From positions 1-37,177 of the forward strand of contig LJHW01000046.1 in the NCBI GenBank assembly GCA_001295865.1: a stretch of 37,177 nucleotides of DNA. The letters are read 5' to 3'. The position numbers and the translations under genes were made by a program. The notes beneath the pieces are model-generated. The model was not told the DNA's origin and made no database searches. It worked only from the letters and a program-made list of their open reading frames with translations. Source of the DNA: a beta proteobacterium AAP65. GTDB lineage: Bacteria > Pseudomonadota > Gammaproteobacteria > Burkholderiales > Burkholderiaceae_C. How positions within the stretch are numbered: position 1 is the first letter of the stretch; the number at the start of each line of letters is the position of its first letter. Below are positions 24,068-32,541 of the stretch, piece by piece.

Positions 24068-27000
24068 ATGGTGCGACTGCTGTGTTTGTTGCTGCTGCTG
24101 TGCACGGGCGGCTTCGTCCATGCGCAGAGCGATCCATTGGCCGAACCGCGCATGGAGCGGGTGGGCGACACCCGCTCCATCAACGACGGCGTCGTCACCG
24201 CGCTGGCACAGGACGAGCGCGGATTGCTGTGGATAGGCACCACCGTGGGCCTCGTGCGCTACGACGGTTACCGACTGCGCCCGGTGCAGGTGGGCGCCAG
24301 CGCGGTGGCCGGCGTGTCCCAGGGCGCCAGCCACGTGCGCGCCCTGCTCGCCGCGCCGGGTGGCGTGCTGTGGGTCGGCCTGGAAGGCGAGGGCCTGGCC
24401 CGGCTGGACATCGCGGCCGACCGCTGGACGCTGTACCGCCCCGACGCCGCGCGCGCCGGGGCCCTGGCTGGCGGCACCGTGCGAGCGCTGGCGCTCGATG
24501 GTGACGGCGTGCTCTGGGTCGGCACCACGGGGGGCGGCTTGCACAGCCTGGCGCCCGGGGCGCAGAACTTCAACGCCCACCGCCGCGCCAGCGGCGAGCT
24601 GCCCGACGACCGCGTGCATGCCTTGCACGTCGACCGCCAGGGCGCGCTGTGGGTGGGCACCTGGAACGGCCTGGTGCGCAAGCGCCGCGGCGAAACGCGT
24701 TTCGAGCTCGTGCATTCCAGCCCCGGCGCGCCCGACAGCCTGGCCGGCCGCATCGTCTCGATGTTGTCCGAGGCCCCTGACGGCCGCCTCTGGGTGGGCA
24801 CGCGCCAGGGCGACCTCGCCGTCATCGACCCCACCAGCGGCCAGGCGCGGTGGCTGCAGCGCGCCAGCCTCGTGGCGGGCAACGACAGCGCCGTGCTGTC
24901 GATGGCCTGGGCCGACGAGCGTGAGCTCTGGGTGGGCCGCGAAGACGGCATCGACGTGCGCCGTGTCAGCGACGGCCAGCTCGTCAAGCACCTGCGGCGC
25001 GACCTGCGCAAGCCCTGGGGCCTGGCGGGGCACAACGTGGTGGCGCTGCTGCGCGACCAGGCCGGCAACCTGTGGGTGGGCAGCTACGGCGGCGGCCTGC
25101 AACGCCACAGCGCCCGCCCGGGCTTGTGGGTGCGCCATGGCGACGGCCGCGACGACAGCGTATTCGCCGAGGCCAATGTGCGCAGCCTGCACCAGATGCG
25201 CAATGGCGAGATCTGGGCCGGCACCAACGAACGTGGTGTGGCCGTGCTCGATACGCGGCTGCAGGTGCTGGCCGAGATCCGCCCAGAGCCGCAGCGCCCG
25301 CGTGGCTTTGGGGGCGGGCTGGTCGGTGCCATCGCGCAGACGGCCGACGGCCATGTCTGGGTGGGCGCCGACAGTGAGATCTACGAATTCAGCGAAGGCC
25401 GCCAGCTGCTGGCGCGCCACCAGGCCGGGCAGGGCCGACCGCGCCGCCTGCTGGCCGCGGCCGACGGCGCGCTCTGGGTGGGCACGCAAGACGGGGCCTA
25501 CCGGCGGGCCGGTGCCGGCCAGCGTTTCGTGCGCGTGCCGCTGGCCGACGGCAGCGTGCTCAGCGGCAACATCAATGCGCTGGCCGAATCGGCCGACGGC
25601 CGCGTCTGGGTGGGCGGCAACAACGGCTTGTACGTGGCCACGCCGGGCCAGGCCATGCTGGCGCCAGTGGTGGCGGCCGCGGGCGAGGGCCTGCTCAAGC
25701 CGGTGGTGCTGGGCCTGCTGGTGGACCGGCAGCAGACGCTGTGGGTCGACACCAGCGCCGGCCTGCACCGCCTGGCGGCCTGGGACGGCCGCAGCGCGCG
25801 TTTCCAGGCCGTGGCCGACAGCCGCGGGGCCGAATCGCGCGCAAGTTTCGGCGCCAACCTGCTGGAAGACGGCCAGGGGCGCATCTGGACGCACCAGACC
25901 GTCTACGACCCGCGCGACGACAGCCGCTACGAACTCAGCCAGGCCGATGGCGTGGACATCGGCACCGGCTGGTTCCGCGCCTACACCCGCCTGGCCGACG
26001 GGCGGCTGCTCTTCGGCGGCAGCACCGGCATCCTGGTGGTGGAGAGCGAACGTTTCCGCGTCTGGGACCACGTGCCGCCCGTGGTGGTGTCCGACCTGCG
26101 CATCGACGGCGAGCGCCAGCCGCTGGCGCGCCTGGAGGGGCAACTGACACTGACGCCGTCCGAGGGTCGCTTCAGCGTCGAGTTCGCGGCGCTCGATTAC
26201 GGCCTCCCCGAGCGCAACCGCTACCGCTACCGGCTGCAGGGCTTCGACAGCGGCTGGATCGAGAGCGGTTCTGATTTCCGCGTGGCCAGCTATGGCAACC
26301 TGCCGCCGGGCCGCTACACGCTGCAACTGCAGGGCAGCAACCGGGTCGGGCACTGGAGCCCGCGCGAGCTGCTCATCCCGGTGCAGGTGATGCCGGCCTG
26401 GTGGCAGACCTGGTGGGCACGCGCGCTGGCCGTGGTGCTGCTGGGGCTGCTGGTGGCGGCCGTGGTGAGCCTGCGCACGCGCCTGCTGCGCCGCCAGCAG
26501 GCCGTGCTGGAGCAACGTGTGCGTGAACGCACCGAGGCCCTGCAGGCGCTGTCGCAGCAGCTGCAGCTCAAGACCCAGGCGCTGGAGGCCGCCAGCCTCA
26601 CCGACCCGCTGACCGGCCTGCACAACCGCCGCTTCCTGGCGCAGAACATCGAGGCCGATGTCGCCCTGGCCGTGCGCCGCGCCGAGCAGGCGCTGCGCGA
26701 TGGCACGCCGCCGCCCGAAGACGCCGATCTGGTCTTCTTCGTCATCGACATCGACCACTTCAAGCAGGTGAACGACGCCCACGGCCATGCCGCCGGCGAT
26801 GCCGTGCTGATGCAGATGCGCGCGCGCCTGCAGCAGGCCTTCCGCCAGGGCGACCACCTCGTGCGCTGGGGCGGCGAAGAATTCCTCATCGTCGCGCGCG
26901 GCACCTCGCGCCGGCGCGCCGCCGAGCTGGCCGAGCGCGTACGCCACCTCGTGGCCGCGGCGCCCTTCGTGCTGGACGACGGCACGGCATTGCAGCGCAC

Positions 27001-27259
27001 CTGCTCGGTGGGTTTTGCGGCGTTTCCGCCGGCGCCCCTGCACCCGCAGGCGCTGAGCTGGGCGGCGGTGGTGGACATCGCCGATGCGGCGCTGTTCGCC
27101 GTCAAACGCAGCGGTCGTGATGGCTGGTTCGGCGTGGTGTCGGCCGAGGCCGCCTCGGTGGCCGCGCTGAAGGCGGCTGCGGCCGGTACGCTGCAAGATT
27201 GGCGCGCCAGCGGGCAATTGCAGGTGGTGATGTCCGAGGGCTTGGAAGGCCCGGCCTGA
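24068..27259 (+). CDS. Periplasmic beta-propeller sensor diguanylate cyclase
   Basis: This 1063-residue protein has a signal peptide (1-20, ending VHAQ) and about twelve propeller repeats of the type LWVGTxxGGL between residues 50 and 560. A Y_Y_Y-type immunoglobulin domain (about 690-765) and one transmembrane helix (WWARALAVVLLGLLVAAVV, near 780-800) follow, then a coiled coil and a GGDEF domain. The active site is intact: GGEEF at 935-939, with DIDHFKQVNDAHGHAAGD upstream. The inhibitory site RQGD is at 926-929, so product feedback is expected. It makes cyclic-di-GMP in response to an unknown periplasmic ligand. TATAGT lies 9 nt before the ATG and there is no Shine-Dalgarno sequence. Confidence 0.93.
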   Translation: MVRLLCLLLLLCTGGFVHAQSDPLAEPRMERVGDTRSINDGVVTALAQDERGLLWIGTTVGLVRYDGYRLRPVQVGASAVAGVSQGASHVRALLAAPGGVLWVGLEGEGLARLDIAADRWTLYRPDAARAGALAGGTVRALALDGDGVLWVGTTGGGLHSLAPGAQNFNAHRRASGELPDDRVHALHVDRQGALWVGTWNGLVRKRRGETRFELVHSSPGAPDSLAGRIVSMLSEAPDGRLWVGTRQGDLAVIDPTSGQARWLQRASLVAGNDSAVLSMAWADERELWVGREDGIDVRRVSDGQLVKHLRRDLRKPWGLAGHNVVALLRDQAGNLWVGSYGGGLQRHSARPGLWVRHGDGRDDSVFAEANVRSLHQMRNGEIWAGTNERGVAVLDTRLQVLAEIRPEPQRPRGFGGGLVGAIAQTADGHVWVGADSEIYEFSEGRQLLARHQAGQGRPRRLLAAADGALWVGTQDGAYRRAGAGQRFVRVPLADGSVLSGNINALAESADGRVWVGGNNGLYVATPGQAMLAPVVAAAGEGLLKPVVLGLLVDRQQTLWVDTSAGLHRLAAWDGRSARFQAVADSRGAESRASFGANLLEDGQGRIWTHQTVYDPRDDSRYELSQADGVDIGTGWFRAYTRLADGRLLFGGSTGILVVESERFRVWDHVPPVVVSDLRIDGERQPLARLEGQLTLTPSEGRFSVEFAALDYGLPERNRYRYRLQGFDSGWIESGSDFRVASYGNLPPGRYTLQLQGSNRVGHWSPRELLIPVQVMPAWWQTWWARALAVVLLGLLVAAVVSLRTRLLRRQQAVLEQRVRERTEALQALSQQLQLKTQALEAASLTDPLTGLHNRRFLAQNIEADVALAVRRAEQALRDGTPPPEDADLVFFVIDIDHFKQVNDAHGHAAGDAVLMQMRARLQQAFRQGDHLVRWGGEEFLIVARGTSRRRAAELAERVRHLVAAAPFVLDDGTALQRTCSVGFAAFPPAPLHPQALSWAAVVDIADAALFAVKRSGRDGWFGVVSAEAASVAALKAAAAGTLQDWRASGQLQVVMSEGLEGPA

Positions 27260-27290
27260 AAACCCGCCCAGCAGCGGCGACACTGCGGGG

Positions 27291-29393
27291 ATGCGAGACA
27301 CCCCCACCCCGAAGAAGCCCACCGCCGCGCGCCGGCCGCCGCGCCCGCTGGATGTCGACACGCTCTGGCAGCTGCAGCGCCTGGGCGGTGTGAGCCTGGC
27401 GCCCGATGGCCGTGCCGCGGTGGTCTCGGTGGCCACGCCGTCGATGGAGAAGAACCGCACGCGTGCGCGCCTCTGGCTGCTGCCCACCGACCGCCAGGCG
27501 CCGCGGGCCCTGACGAGCTGCGGCGAGCGTGATGGCCAGGCCGCCTGGTCGCCGCGGGGTGAGCGCATTGCTTTCGTGGCGCGCCGCGACCAGGAAGAGC
27601 ACAAAGACAGCAGCCCCCAGCTCTACACCATCGCGGCCGATGGCGGCGAGGCGCAACGGCACAGCCAGTTCGGCCCCGGCATCGAGTCCTTCAAGTGGCT
27701 GCCCGACGGCCGGCGCGTGGTCTTTTCGGCCTGGGTCTGGCCGGGGCTGAAAGGCGCGGCGGCGCAGAACAAGGCCCAGGCCGAATGGCGCGAGCGCCAG
27801 GAAAGCGGCTACGCCACCAGCGAGGCCTACTACCGCCACTGGGACCACAACGTGCCGCAGGGCCGCGTGCTGCACCTGCTGCTGCTCGACCTGGCCAGCG
27901 GTCGCATCACCGATCTCTTCGAAGGCACGGCGCTGGAGCTGCCGCGCGATGGCGCCGGCAACGAGGTCTACGACGTGCACCCCGACGGCGGCCGCATCGC
28001 CTTCGTGCACGATCCTTCGGCGCGCCCGCGGCAGGTGAACCGCCTGGCCCTGAGCGAGATCGACGTCGCCACGCGGCGTGTGCGGCCGCTCATCGACGAT
28101 GCCGCCTGGGACCTGGCCGGCCCCGCCTACAGCCCCGACGGCGCGCACATCGCGGTGGCGGCGGCCCACGTGGGCCACCAGCACACCGCGCTGGCGCAGC
28201 CGGCGCTGGTGACCCCTGCGGCGCCCGGCCGCCGCGGTGGCCCCGCCACGCTGCGTGTGCTGGTGCCAGGGTGGGACCGCGCCATCAACACGCCGCTGCG
28301 CTGGGCGCCGGATGGCAGCGCACTGCTCTTCACCGCCGAAGACCGCGGCCGCTGCCCCTTGTGGGTTTGCCCGGTGAGCGCCGAAGCGGCAGCGCCCACC
28401 GTGCTGCACGCCGGCGGTTGGGTGCAGGGCTTCGACGTGGCGGGCGACACCGTGGTGCTGCTCGCCGACAGCGCCACCCACCCGGCGCGCGCGCTGGCGC
28501 TCAGCCTGGCGGAGGGCGGCGCCACCCCGCGCCGCCTGGAGGGCTTCAACGACGAGCTGCTGGCCGGCGTGGCTTTCGGCGAGGTGCGCGAGGTGCAGGT
28601 CACGGGCGCCTTGGGCGAGACCGTGCAGGTGTGGCTGGCCTTCCCGCCCGGCTTCGATGCGAAGAAGAAGCACCCCGTCACCCACGTCATCCACGGCGGG
28701 CCTTTTGCTGCCGCTGGCGACACCTTCAGCTGGCGCTGGAACCCGCACATCTTTGCCGCGCCGGGGCATGTCATCGCGCAGGTGAATTACCACGGCAGCA
28801 GCGGCTTCGGCTTCAACTTCCGCCACAGCCTGATCGGCCGCCAGGGCGAGCTGGAGCTGCAGGACATCGAGGCTGCCACCGACTGGCTGCTGCAGCAGCG
28901 CTGGGCCGACAAGACGCGCGTCTACGCCACCGGCGGCAGCTATGGTGGCTTCCTGGTCGCGTGGATGAACGGCCATGTGGCGCCAGGCTGCTACCGCGCC
29001 TACGTGTGCCACGCGGGCGTGTTCGACCGCATCGCCACTTTCAGCGCCGACAGCTACACCACGCGCCCGCTCGACCTCGGCGCCAAGTACTGGGAGGACC
29101 CGGCGCGTGTGGCCGCGCAGAGCCCGCACAGCTTTGCGGCGCACATGCACACGCCCACGCTGGTGACCCACGGCGCGCAAGACTTCCGCGTTCCCGATTG
29201 CAACGGCTTGGCTTACTACAACACGCTGCAGGCGCGCGGCGTGGACACCCGGCTGCTGTGGTTCCCCGATGAGAACCACTGGGTGCTCAAGCCGCGCAAC
29301 AGCCGGCTCTGGTACACCGAGTTCGCCGCCTGGCTGGCGCGGCACGGCGGGCCGCTGCCGCGTGCGCGCAAGCGCGCGGGGGCCGGCGCGTGA
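27291..29393 (+). CDS. S9-family serine peptidase (acylaminoacyl/dipeptidyl peptidase type)
   Basis: This 700-residue protein has an N-terminal beta-propeller (about residues 20-410, with PDGRAAVVS and SPDGAHIAV-like WD/Tol repeats) and a C-terminal alpha/beta hydrolase. The catalytic triad is visible as Ser550 in GGSYGGF, Asp631 in HGAQDFRVP and His663 in PDENHWVL. It lacks a signal peptide, so it is probably cytosolic and degrades short peptides or acylated peptides. It begins 31 nt after the diguanylate cyclase, with GACACT 6 nt before the ATG. Its stop overlaps the gph start by 4 nt. Confidence 0.93.
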   Translation: MRDTPTPKKPTAARRPPRPLDVDTLWQLQRLGGVSLAPDGRAAVVSVATPSMEKNRTRARLWLLPTDRQAPRALTSCGERDGQAAWSPRGERIAFVARRDQEEHKDSSPQLYTIAADGGEAQRHSQFGPGIESFKWLPDGRRVVFSAWVWPGLKGAAAQNKAQAEWRERQESGYATSEAYYRHWDHNVPQGRVLHLLLLDLASGRITDLFEGTALELPRDGAGNEVYDVHPDGGRIAFVHDPSARPRQVNRLALSEIDVATRRVRPLIDDAAWDLAGPAYSPDGAHIAVAAAHVGHQHTALAQPALVTPAAPGRRGGPATLRVLVPGWDRAINTPLRWAPDGSALLFTAEDRGRCPLWVCPVSAEAAAPTVLHAGGWVQGFDVAGDTVVLLADSATHPARALALSLAEGGATPRRLEGFNDELLAGVAFGEVREVQVTGALGETVQVWLAFPPGFDAKKKHPVTHVIHGGPFAAAGDTFSWRWNPHIFAAPGHVIAQVNYHGSSGFGFNFRHSLIGRQGELELQDIEAATDWLLQQRWADKTRVYATGGSYGGFLVAWMNGHVAPGCYRAYVCHAGVFDRIATFSADSYTTRPLDLGAKYWEDPARVAAQSPHSFAAHMHTPTLVTHGAQDFRVPDCNGLAYYNTLQARGVDTRLLWFPDENHWVLKPRNSRLWYTEFAAWLARHGGPLPRARKRAGAGA

Positions 29394-30073
29394 CGCAGCC
29401 CCTGTCGCCCCTGCCGGCTGGCCTGGCCGCGGCCATCGTCGACCTCGACGGCACGATGGTCGACACGGTGGGAGATTTCGAGGCCGCGCTCGGCCACGCC
29501 TGGGCCGACCTCGGCCTGCCGCCCGTGGGGCGTGATTTCATCGTTCGCACCGTCGGCAAGGGCAGCGAGCACCTCATCGCGCAGTGCCTGGCGGCCGTGG
29601 GGGCGCCAGCGGCTTTGCAGCAGGCGGCGTGGCAGCGTTACCAGCACCACTACCTGGCCATCAACGGCCAGCACTCGGCGGTGTACCCGGGCGTGGTGGA
29701 AGGCCTGCAGGCCTTGCGCGCCGCGGGCCTGCGTTTGGTGTGCCTCACCAACAAGCCCGGCGCTTTTGCGCGGCCCTTGCTGGCGGCCAAGGCCTTGGAC
29801 GGCTTTTTCGAGTTCGTCTTCGGCGGCGACGCTTTCACCGAGAAAAAGCCGCACCCGCTGCCGTTGCTGAAGGCCTGCGATGCCCTGGGCACCTTGCCGG
29901 CCCACACCTTGATGGTGGGCGATTCGAGCAACGACGCCGCCGCGGCGCGGGCCGCCGGTTGCCCGGTGGTGCTGGTGAACTACGGCTACAACCACGGCGA
30001 GCCGGTGGAGAACGCCCGGCCCGACGCCATCGTCAGCCGGCTCGGTGCGATCGCGCCGATGTTGCGCGCCTGA
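29390..30073 (+). CDS. gph: Phosphoglycolate phosphatase (HAD family)
   Basis: This 227-residue HAD hydrolase has motif I DLDGTMVDT (nucleophile Asp18 and acid Asp20), motif II LTNKPG, the motif III lysine in EKKPHPLPL, and motif IV VGDSSNDAAAARAAG. Phosphoglycolate phosphatase removes 2-phosphoglycolate formed in DNA repair. The Gph assignment also rests on its place near trpE in related genomes. The start is GTG at 29390, sharing GTGA with the S9 peptidase stop. It is convergent with the chalcone-isomerase-like gene with 18 bp between them. Confidence 0.92.
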   Translation: MTQPLSPLPAGLAAAIVDLDGTMVDTVGDFEAALGHAWADLGLPPVGRDFIVRTVGKGSEHLIAQCLAAVGAPAALQQAAWQRYQHHYLAINGQHSAVYPGVVEGLQALRAAGLRLVCLTNKPGAFARPLLAAKALDGFFEFVFGGDAFTEKKPHPLPLLKACDALGTLPAHTLMVGDSSNDAAAARAAGCPVVLVNYGYNHGEPVENARPDAIVSRLGAIAPMLRA

Positions 30074-30091
30074 GCGGCGCGCACGGGGTCT

Positions 30092-30736
30092 TCAGCGGTT
30101 GCGGCCGCCGCGCGGCGCTGGGGCCGCCTGGCCGAGCAGCGCACTCTTCAGGCCATCGTCGGCCGGGTTGGCGCCGAGCCAGATGCTCAGCAGCGCGTTG
30201 AAGAACTCGGGCTCGCGCACCGGCTCGCCCTGCGCCTTGCCGTTCACCAGCACCGAGGTGCCGACACCCGGCACGTAATCGACCGAGAAGTTCTCGCCGG
30301 CCAGCAGGCGCTTCTTCGCCGAGAAGATGTCGGCCATGCGCAGCGTGCCGCTGATGGATTTGCTGAAGGCGTCTTTTGGCGCGTTGTCCTGCATGCCGCG
30401 CGTGAAGAGCTTGCCCAGCTCGTTGGCGTCGATGTCGCGCAGCATCACCACGTGGATGCGCCGCGGGCCGGTGCCGGCGTAAACCGCTTCCGGCGTGGCC
30501 GCCTTGGCCCCGAGATAGAGGCCCGCGGTGTAGACCCGCACCACGAACTTGTAGCGTGTGCCTGCGCCGTTGAGCTGCAGGGTGCTGCCAGCCACCTGCA
30601 CGGTGGGGGCGTAACGCACGCCCGAAACTTCCACGCTGCCGGGCACGGCGGCAGGGTTGGCAGGGGTCTGGGCCCAGCTGGGCAGGGCGGCCAGGGCCGC
30701 GGCAGGCGCCAGGGCCAGCAGATAACGACGTTGCAT
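30092..30736 (-). CDS. Secreted chalcone-isomerase-like protein
   Basis: This 214-residue protein has a signal peptide (1-22, ending PSWAQ) and a chalcone isomerase-like fold region: YKFVVRVYTAGLYLGAKA, RRIHVVMLRDIDANELGKLF and FSVDYVPGVGTSVLVNGKAQ. Bacterial members of this family are periplasmic, probably bind fatty-acid-like ligands, and are not flavonoid enzymes in general. The start is ATG 30736; the same frame stays open across trpE but that part is an antisense shadow. No clear ribosome binding site is seen. It is divergent from the trp operon. Confidence 0.85.
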   Translation of the reverse strand: MQRRYLLALAPAAALAALPSWAQTPANPAAVPGSVEVSGVRYAPTVQVAGSTLQLNGAGTRYKFVVRVYTAGLYLGAKAATPEAVYAGTGPRRIHVVMLRDIDANELGKLFTRGMQDNAPKDAFSKSISGTLRMADIFSAKKRLLAGENFSVDYVPGVGTSVLVNGKAQGEPVREPEFFNALLSIWLGANPADDGLKSALLGQAAPAPRGGRNR

Positions 30737-30823
30737 GGCAGCAGCTCGACTTCGGTGACAGCGGAAAGGGCGCGGAGTCTGCCATGCAGCGCGGCCGGTG
30801 GGAACGGGCTGGGAAGGGGCTGC

Positions 30824-30829
30824 TAAACT
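30824..30829 (+). promoter_or_regulatory. Candidate -10 box for the trp leader
   Basis: TAAACT lies 9 nt before the ATG of the leader ORF at 30839, so transcription would start within 2-3 nt of that ATG. The -35 region is weak. The same spacing is seen at other gene starts in this window. Confidence 0.4.
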
Positions 30830-30838
30830 GGCTTGGCC

Positions 30839-30934
30839 ATGTTCCAGCCTTTGTCCACGCTTGCCGCTCGCCGGCCCGGTCGCGATGACCGGGGAGCCTG
30901 GCCCTGGCGTCGCTCGCACAGCCCCTGCTGCTAG
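30839..30934 (+). CDS. trpL: Candidate tryptophan leader peptide
   Basis: A 31-codon frame with ATG at 30839 and TAG at 30932-30934 encodes a peptide containing GAWPWRR, with Trp codons at 30899-30901 and 30905-30907. It lies in the otherwise gene-free 327 bp before trpE. Two Trp codons separated by one codon, close to a stop and followed by hairpins, are what a ribosome-sensing attenuator needs. No Shine-Dalgarno sequence precedes it; a -10-like box suggests a leaderless start, as known for trpL in Sinorhizobium. Conservation is untested, and two Trp in 31 residues could occur by chance. Confidence 0.5.
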   Translation: MFQPLSTLAARRPGRDDRGAWPWRRSHSPCC

Positions 30935-30992
30935 CCGGTTCGCCGGCCGGCCCCCCACCGCGGGCCACGCCCCTGCCTTGCGCAGGCCAGGC
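30875..30992 (+). promoter_or_regulatory. Candidate trp attenuator structures
   Basis: Hairpin A: CCCGGTC (30875-30881) with GACCGGG (30887-30893), just before the Trp codons. Hairpin B: GCCGG (30934-30938) with CCGGC (30943-30947) closing a TTCG tetraloop, directly after the leader stop. Hairpin C: CCTGC (30972-30976) with GCAGG (30982-30986). The Trp-codon segment GCCTGGCC (30896-30903) is fully complementary to GGCCAGGC (30985-30992), which overlaps hairpin C, so the two structures exclude each other. No T-tract follows, so control would need Rho or translation coupling. Confidence 0.4.
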
Positions 30993-31063
30993 CCGACCCC
31001 CGAACACCGCCGCCCAGCGCTGGCAACCCCAGGCCGCGGCCCCCGTGTGAACAGGTGCGAGAC

Positions 31064-32539
31064 GTGATCACTGAACTCGAATTCCAGAGCCTGGCCGCCC
31101 AAGGCCACAACCGCATCCCGCTGATCCAGGAAGCTTTTGCCGACCTGGAAACGCCGCTGTCGCTCTACCTCAAGCTGGCCGGCGGCGCCAAGCACAGTTT
31201 CCTGCTGGAAAGCGTGGTGGGCGGCGAGCGTTTCGGCCGCTACAGCTTCATCGGCCTGCCGGCGCGCACGCTCTTGCGCGCCACCGGCTTCACCACCGAG
31301 GTGGTGAGCGAGGGCCTTGTGGTGGAAACGCACGAAGGCAACCCGCTCGATTTCATCGAGGCCTACCAGCGCCGCTTCCGCCCCGCGCTGCCGCCCGGCC
31401 TGCCGCGGTTTTGCGGCGGCCTGGCCGGCTATTTCGGCTACGACGCCGTGCGCTACATCGAGCCGCGGCTGGCGCGCACGCACAAGCCCGGCGGCATCGG
31501 CACGCCCGACATCCAGCTGCTGCAGACCGAAGAGCTGGCCGTGATCGACAACCTCTCGGGGCGCCTGTACCTCATCGTCTGGGCCGACCCGGGCAAGCCC
31601 GAGGCCTACTTCAGCGGCAAGCGCCGCCTGAACGAACTGGCCGACAAACTGCGCTACAGCGTGACGGCGCCGCCCGTGAAACGTGGGCCCAGCCACCCGG
31701 TGGAGCGTGATTTCAAGCAGGCCGAGATGGAGGCCATCGTGCGCCGCGCGAAGGACTACATCGCTGCCGGTGATTGCATGCAGGTGGTGCTGGGCCAGCG
31801 CCTGAAGAAGCGCTACACCGAAAGCCCGCTGAGCCTGTACCGCGCGCTGCGCAGCCTGAACCCTTCGCCCTATATGTACTTCTACGACATGGGCGATTTC
31901 CAGATCGTCGGCGCCAGCCCCGAGATCCTGGTGCGGCAAGAGCACACGCCTGCGGGCGCGAAGGTCACCATCCGCCCGCTGGCCGGCACACGCCCGCGCG
32001 GCGCCACGCCCGAGCGCGATGCGAGCATCGAAGCCGAACTGCTGGCCGACCCGAAAGAGCGCGCCGAGCACCTGATGCTCATCGACCTGGCGCGCAACGA
32101 CATCGGCCGCATCGCGCAGACCGGCAGCGTGAAGGTGACGGAAGCTTTTGCGGTGGAGCGCTACTCGCACGTGATGCACATCGTCAGCAACGTCGAAGGC
32201 CTGCTCAAGCCCGGCACCGGCAACATGGACGTCCTGCGCGCCACCTTCCCCGCCGGCACGCTGAGCGGTGCACCCAAGGTGCGTGCGATGGAGCTCATCG
32301 ACGAGCTCGAACCCGTGCAGCGCGGCATCTACGGCGGCGCCTGCGGCTACCTGAGTTTTGCCGGCGACATGGACGTGGCCATCGCCATCCGCACAGGAAT
32401 CGTGAAGGACCAGACGCTGTACGTGCAGGCCGCGGCCGGCGTGGTGGCCGACAGCGTGCCCGAGCTGGAGTGGAAAGAAACCGAGCACAAGGCGCGGGCG
32501 CTCATCCGCGCGGCTGAACTCGTGGAAGAGGGGTTCTGA
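31064..32539 (+). CDS. trpE: Anthranilate synthase component I
   Basis: This 491-residue chorismate-binding enzyme makes anthranilate from chorismate with ammonia supplied by TrpG. It shows the N-terminal feedback region (ETPLSLYLKLAGGAKHSFLLESVVGG), AKDYIAAGDCMQVVLGQR, ASPEILVR, GTRPRGATPERD and FPAGTLSGAPKVRAMELID. The start is GTG at 31064 (MITELEFQSLAAQG), the usual betaproteobacterial N-terminus; GTG at 31055 is a possible alternative. AGGTG lies upstream. It is first in the operon and followed by trpG after 2 nt. Confidence 0.96.
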   Translation: MITELEFQSLAAQGHNRIPLIQEAFADLETPLSLYLKLAGGAKHSFLLESVVGGERFGRYSFIGLPARTLLRATGFTTEVVSEGLVVETHEGNPLDFIEAYQRRFRPALPPGLPRFCGGLAGYFGYDAVRYIEPRLARTHKPGGIGTPDIQLLQTEELAVIDNLSGRLYLIVWADPGKPEAYFSGKRRLNELADKLRYSVTAPPVKRGPSHPVERDFKQAEMEAIVRRAKDYIAAGDCMQVVLGQRLKKRYTESPLSLYRALRSLNPSPYMYFYDMGDFQIVGASPEILVRQEHTPAGAKVTIRPLAGTRPRGATPERDASIEAELLADPKERAEHLMLIDLARNDIGRIAQTGSVKVTEAFAVERYSHVMHIVSNVEGLLKPGTGNMDVLRATFPAGTLSGAPKVRAMELIDELEPVQRGIYGGACGYLSFAGDMDVAIAIRTGIVKDQTLYVQAAAGVVADSVPELEWKETEHKARALIRAAELVEEGF

Positions 32540-32541
32540 CC

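Noticed and set aside
24059..27604. A 1181-codon open frame on the minus strand
   Set aside because: It is antisense to the propeller diguanylate cyclase. It has no family motifs and its composition mirrors the real gene.
27102..29345. A 747-codon open frame on the minus strand
   Set aside because: It is antisense to the S9 peptidase, whose catalytic triad is intact in the plus-strand frame.
31014..31042. Short GC palindromes (CCAGCGCTGG and GGCCGCGGCC) before trpE as a terminator
   Set aside because: They have no loop room for a stable hairpin and no following T-tract, so I do not call an intrinsic terminator here.
30737..32488. N-terminal extension of the chalcone-isomerase-like frame across trpE
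   Set aside because: The extension lacks domains and runs antisense to trpE. A proper signal peptide begins at 30736.
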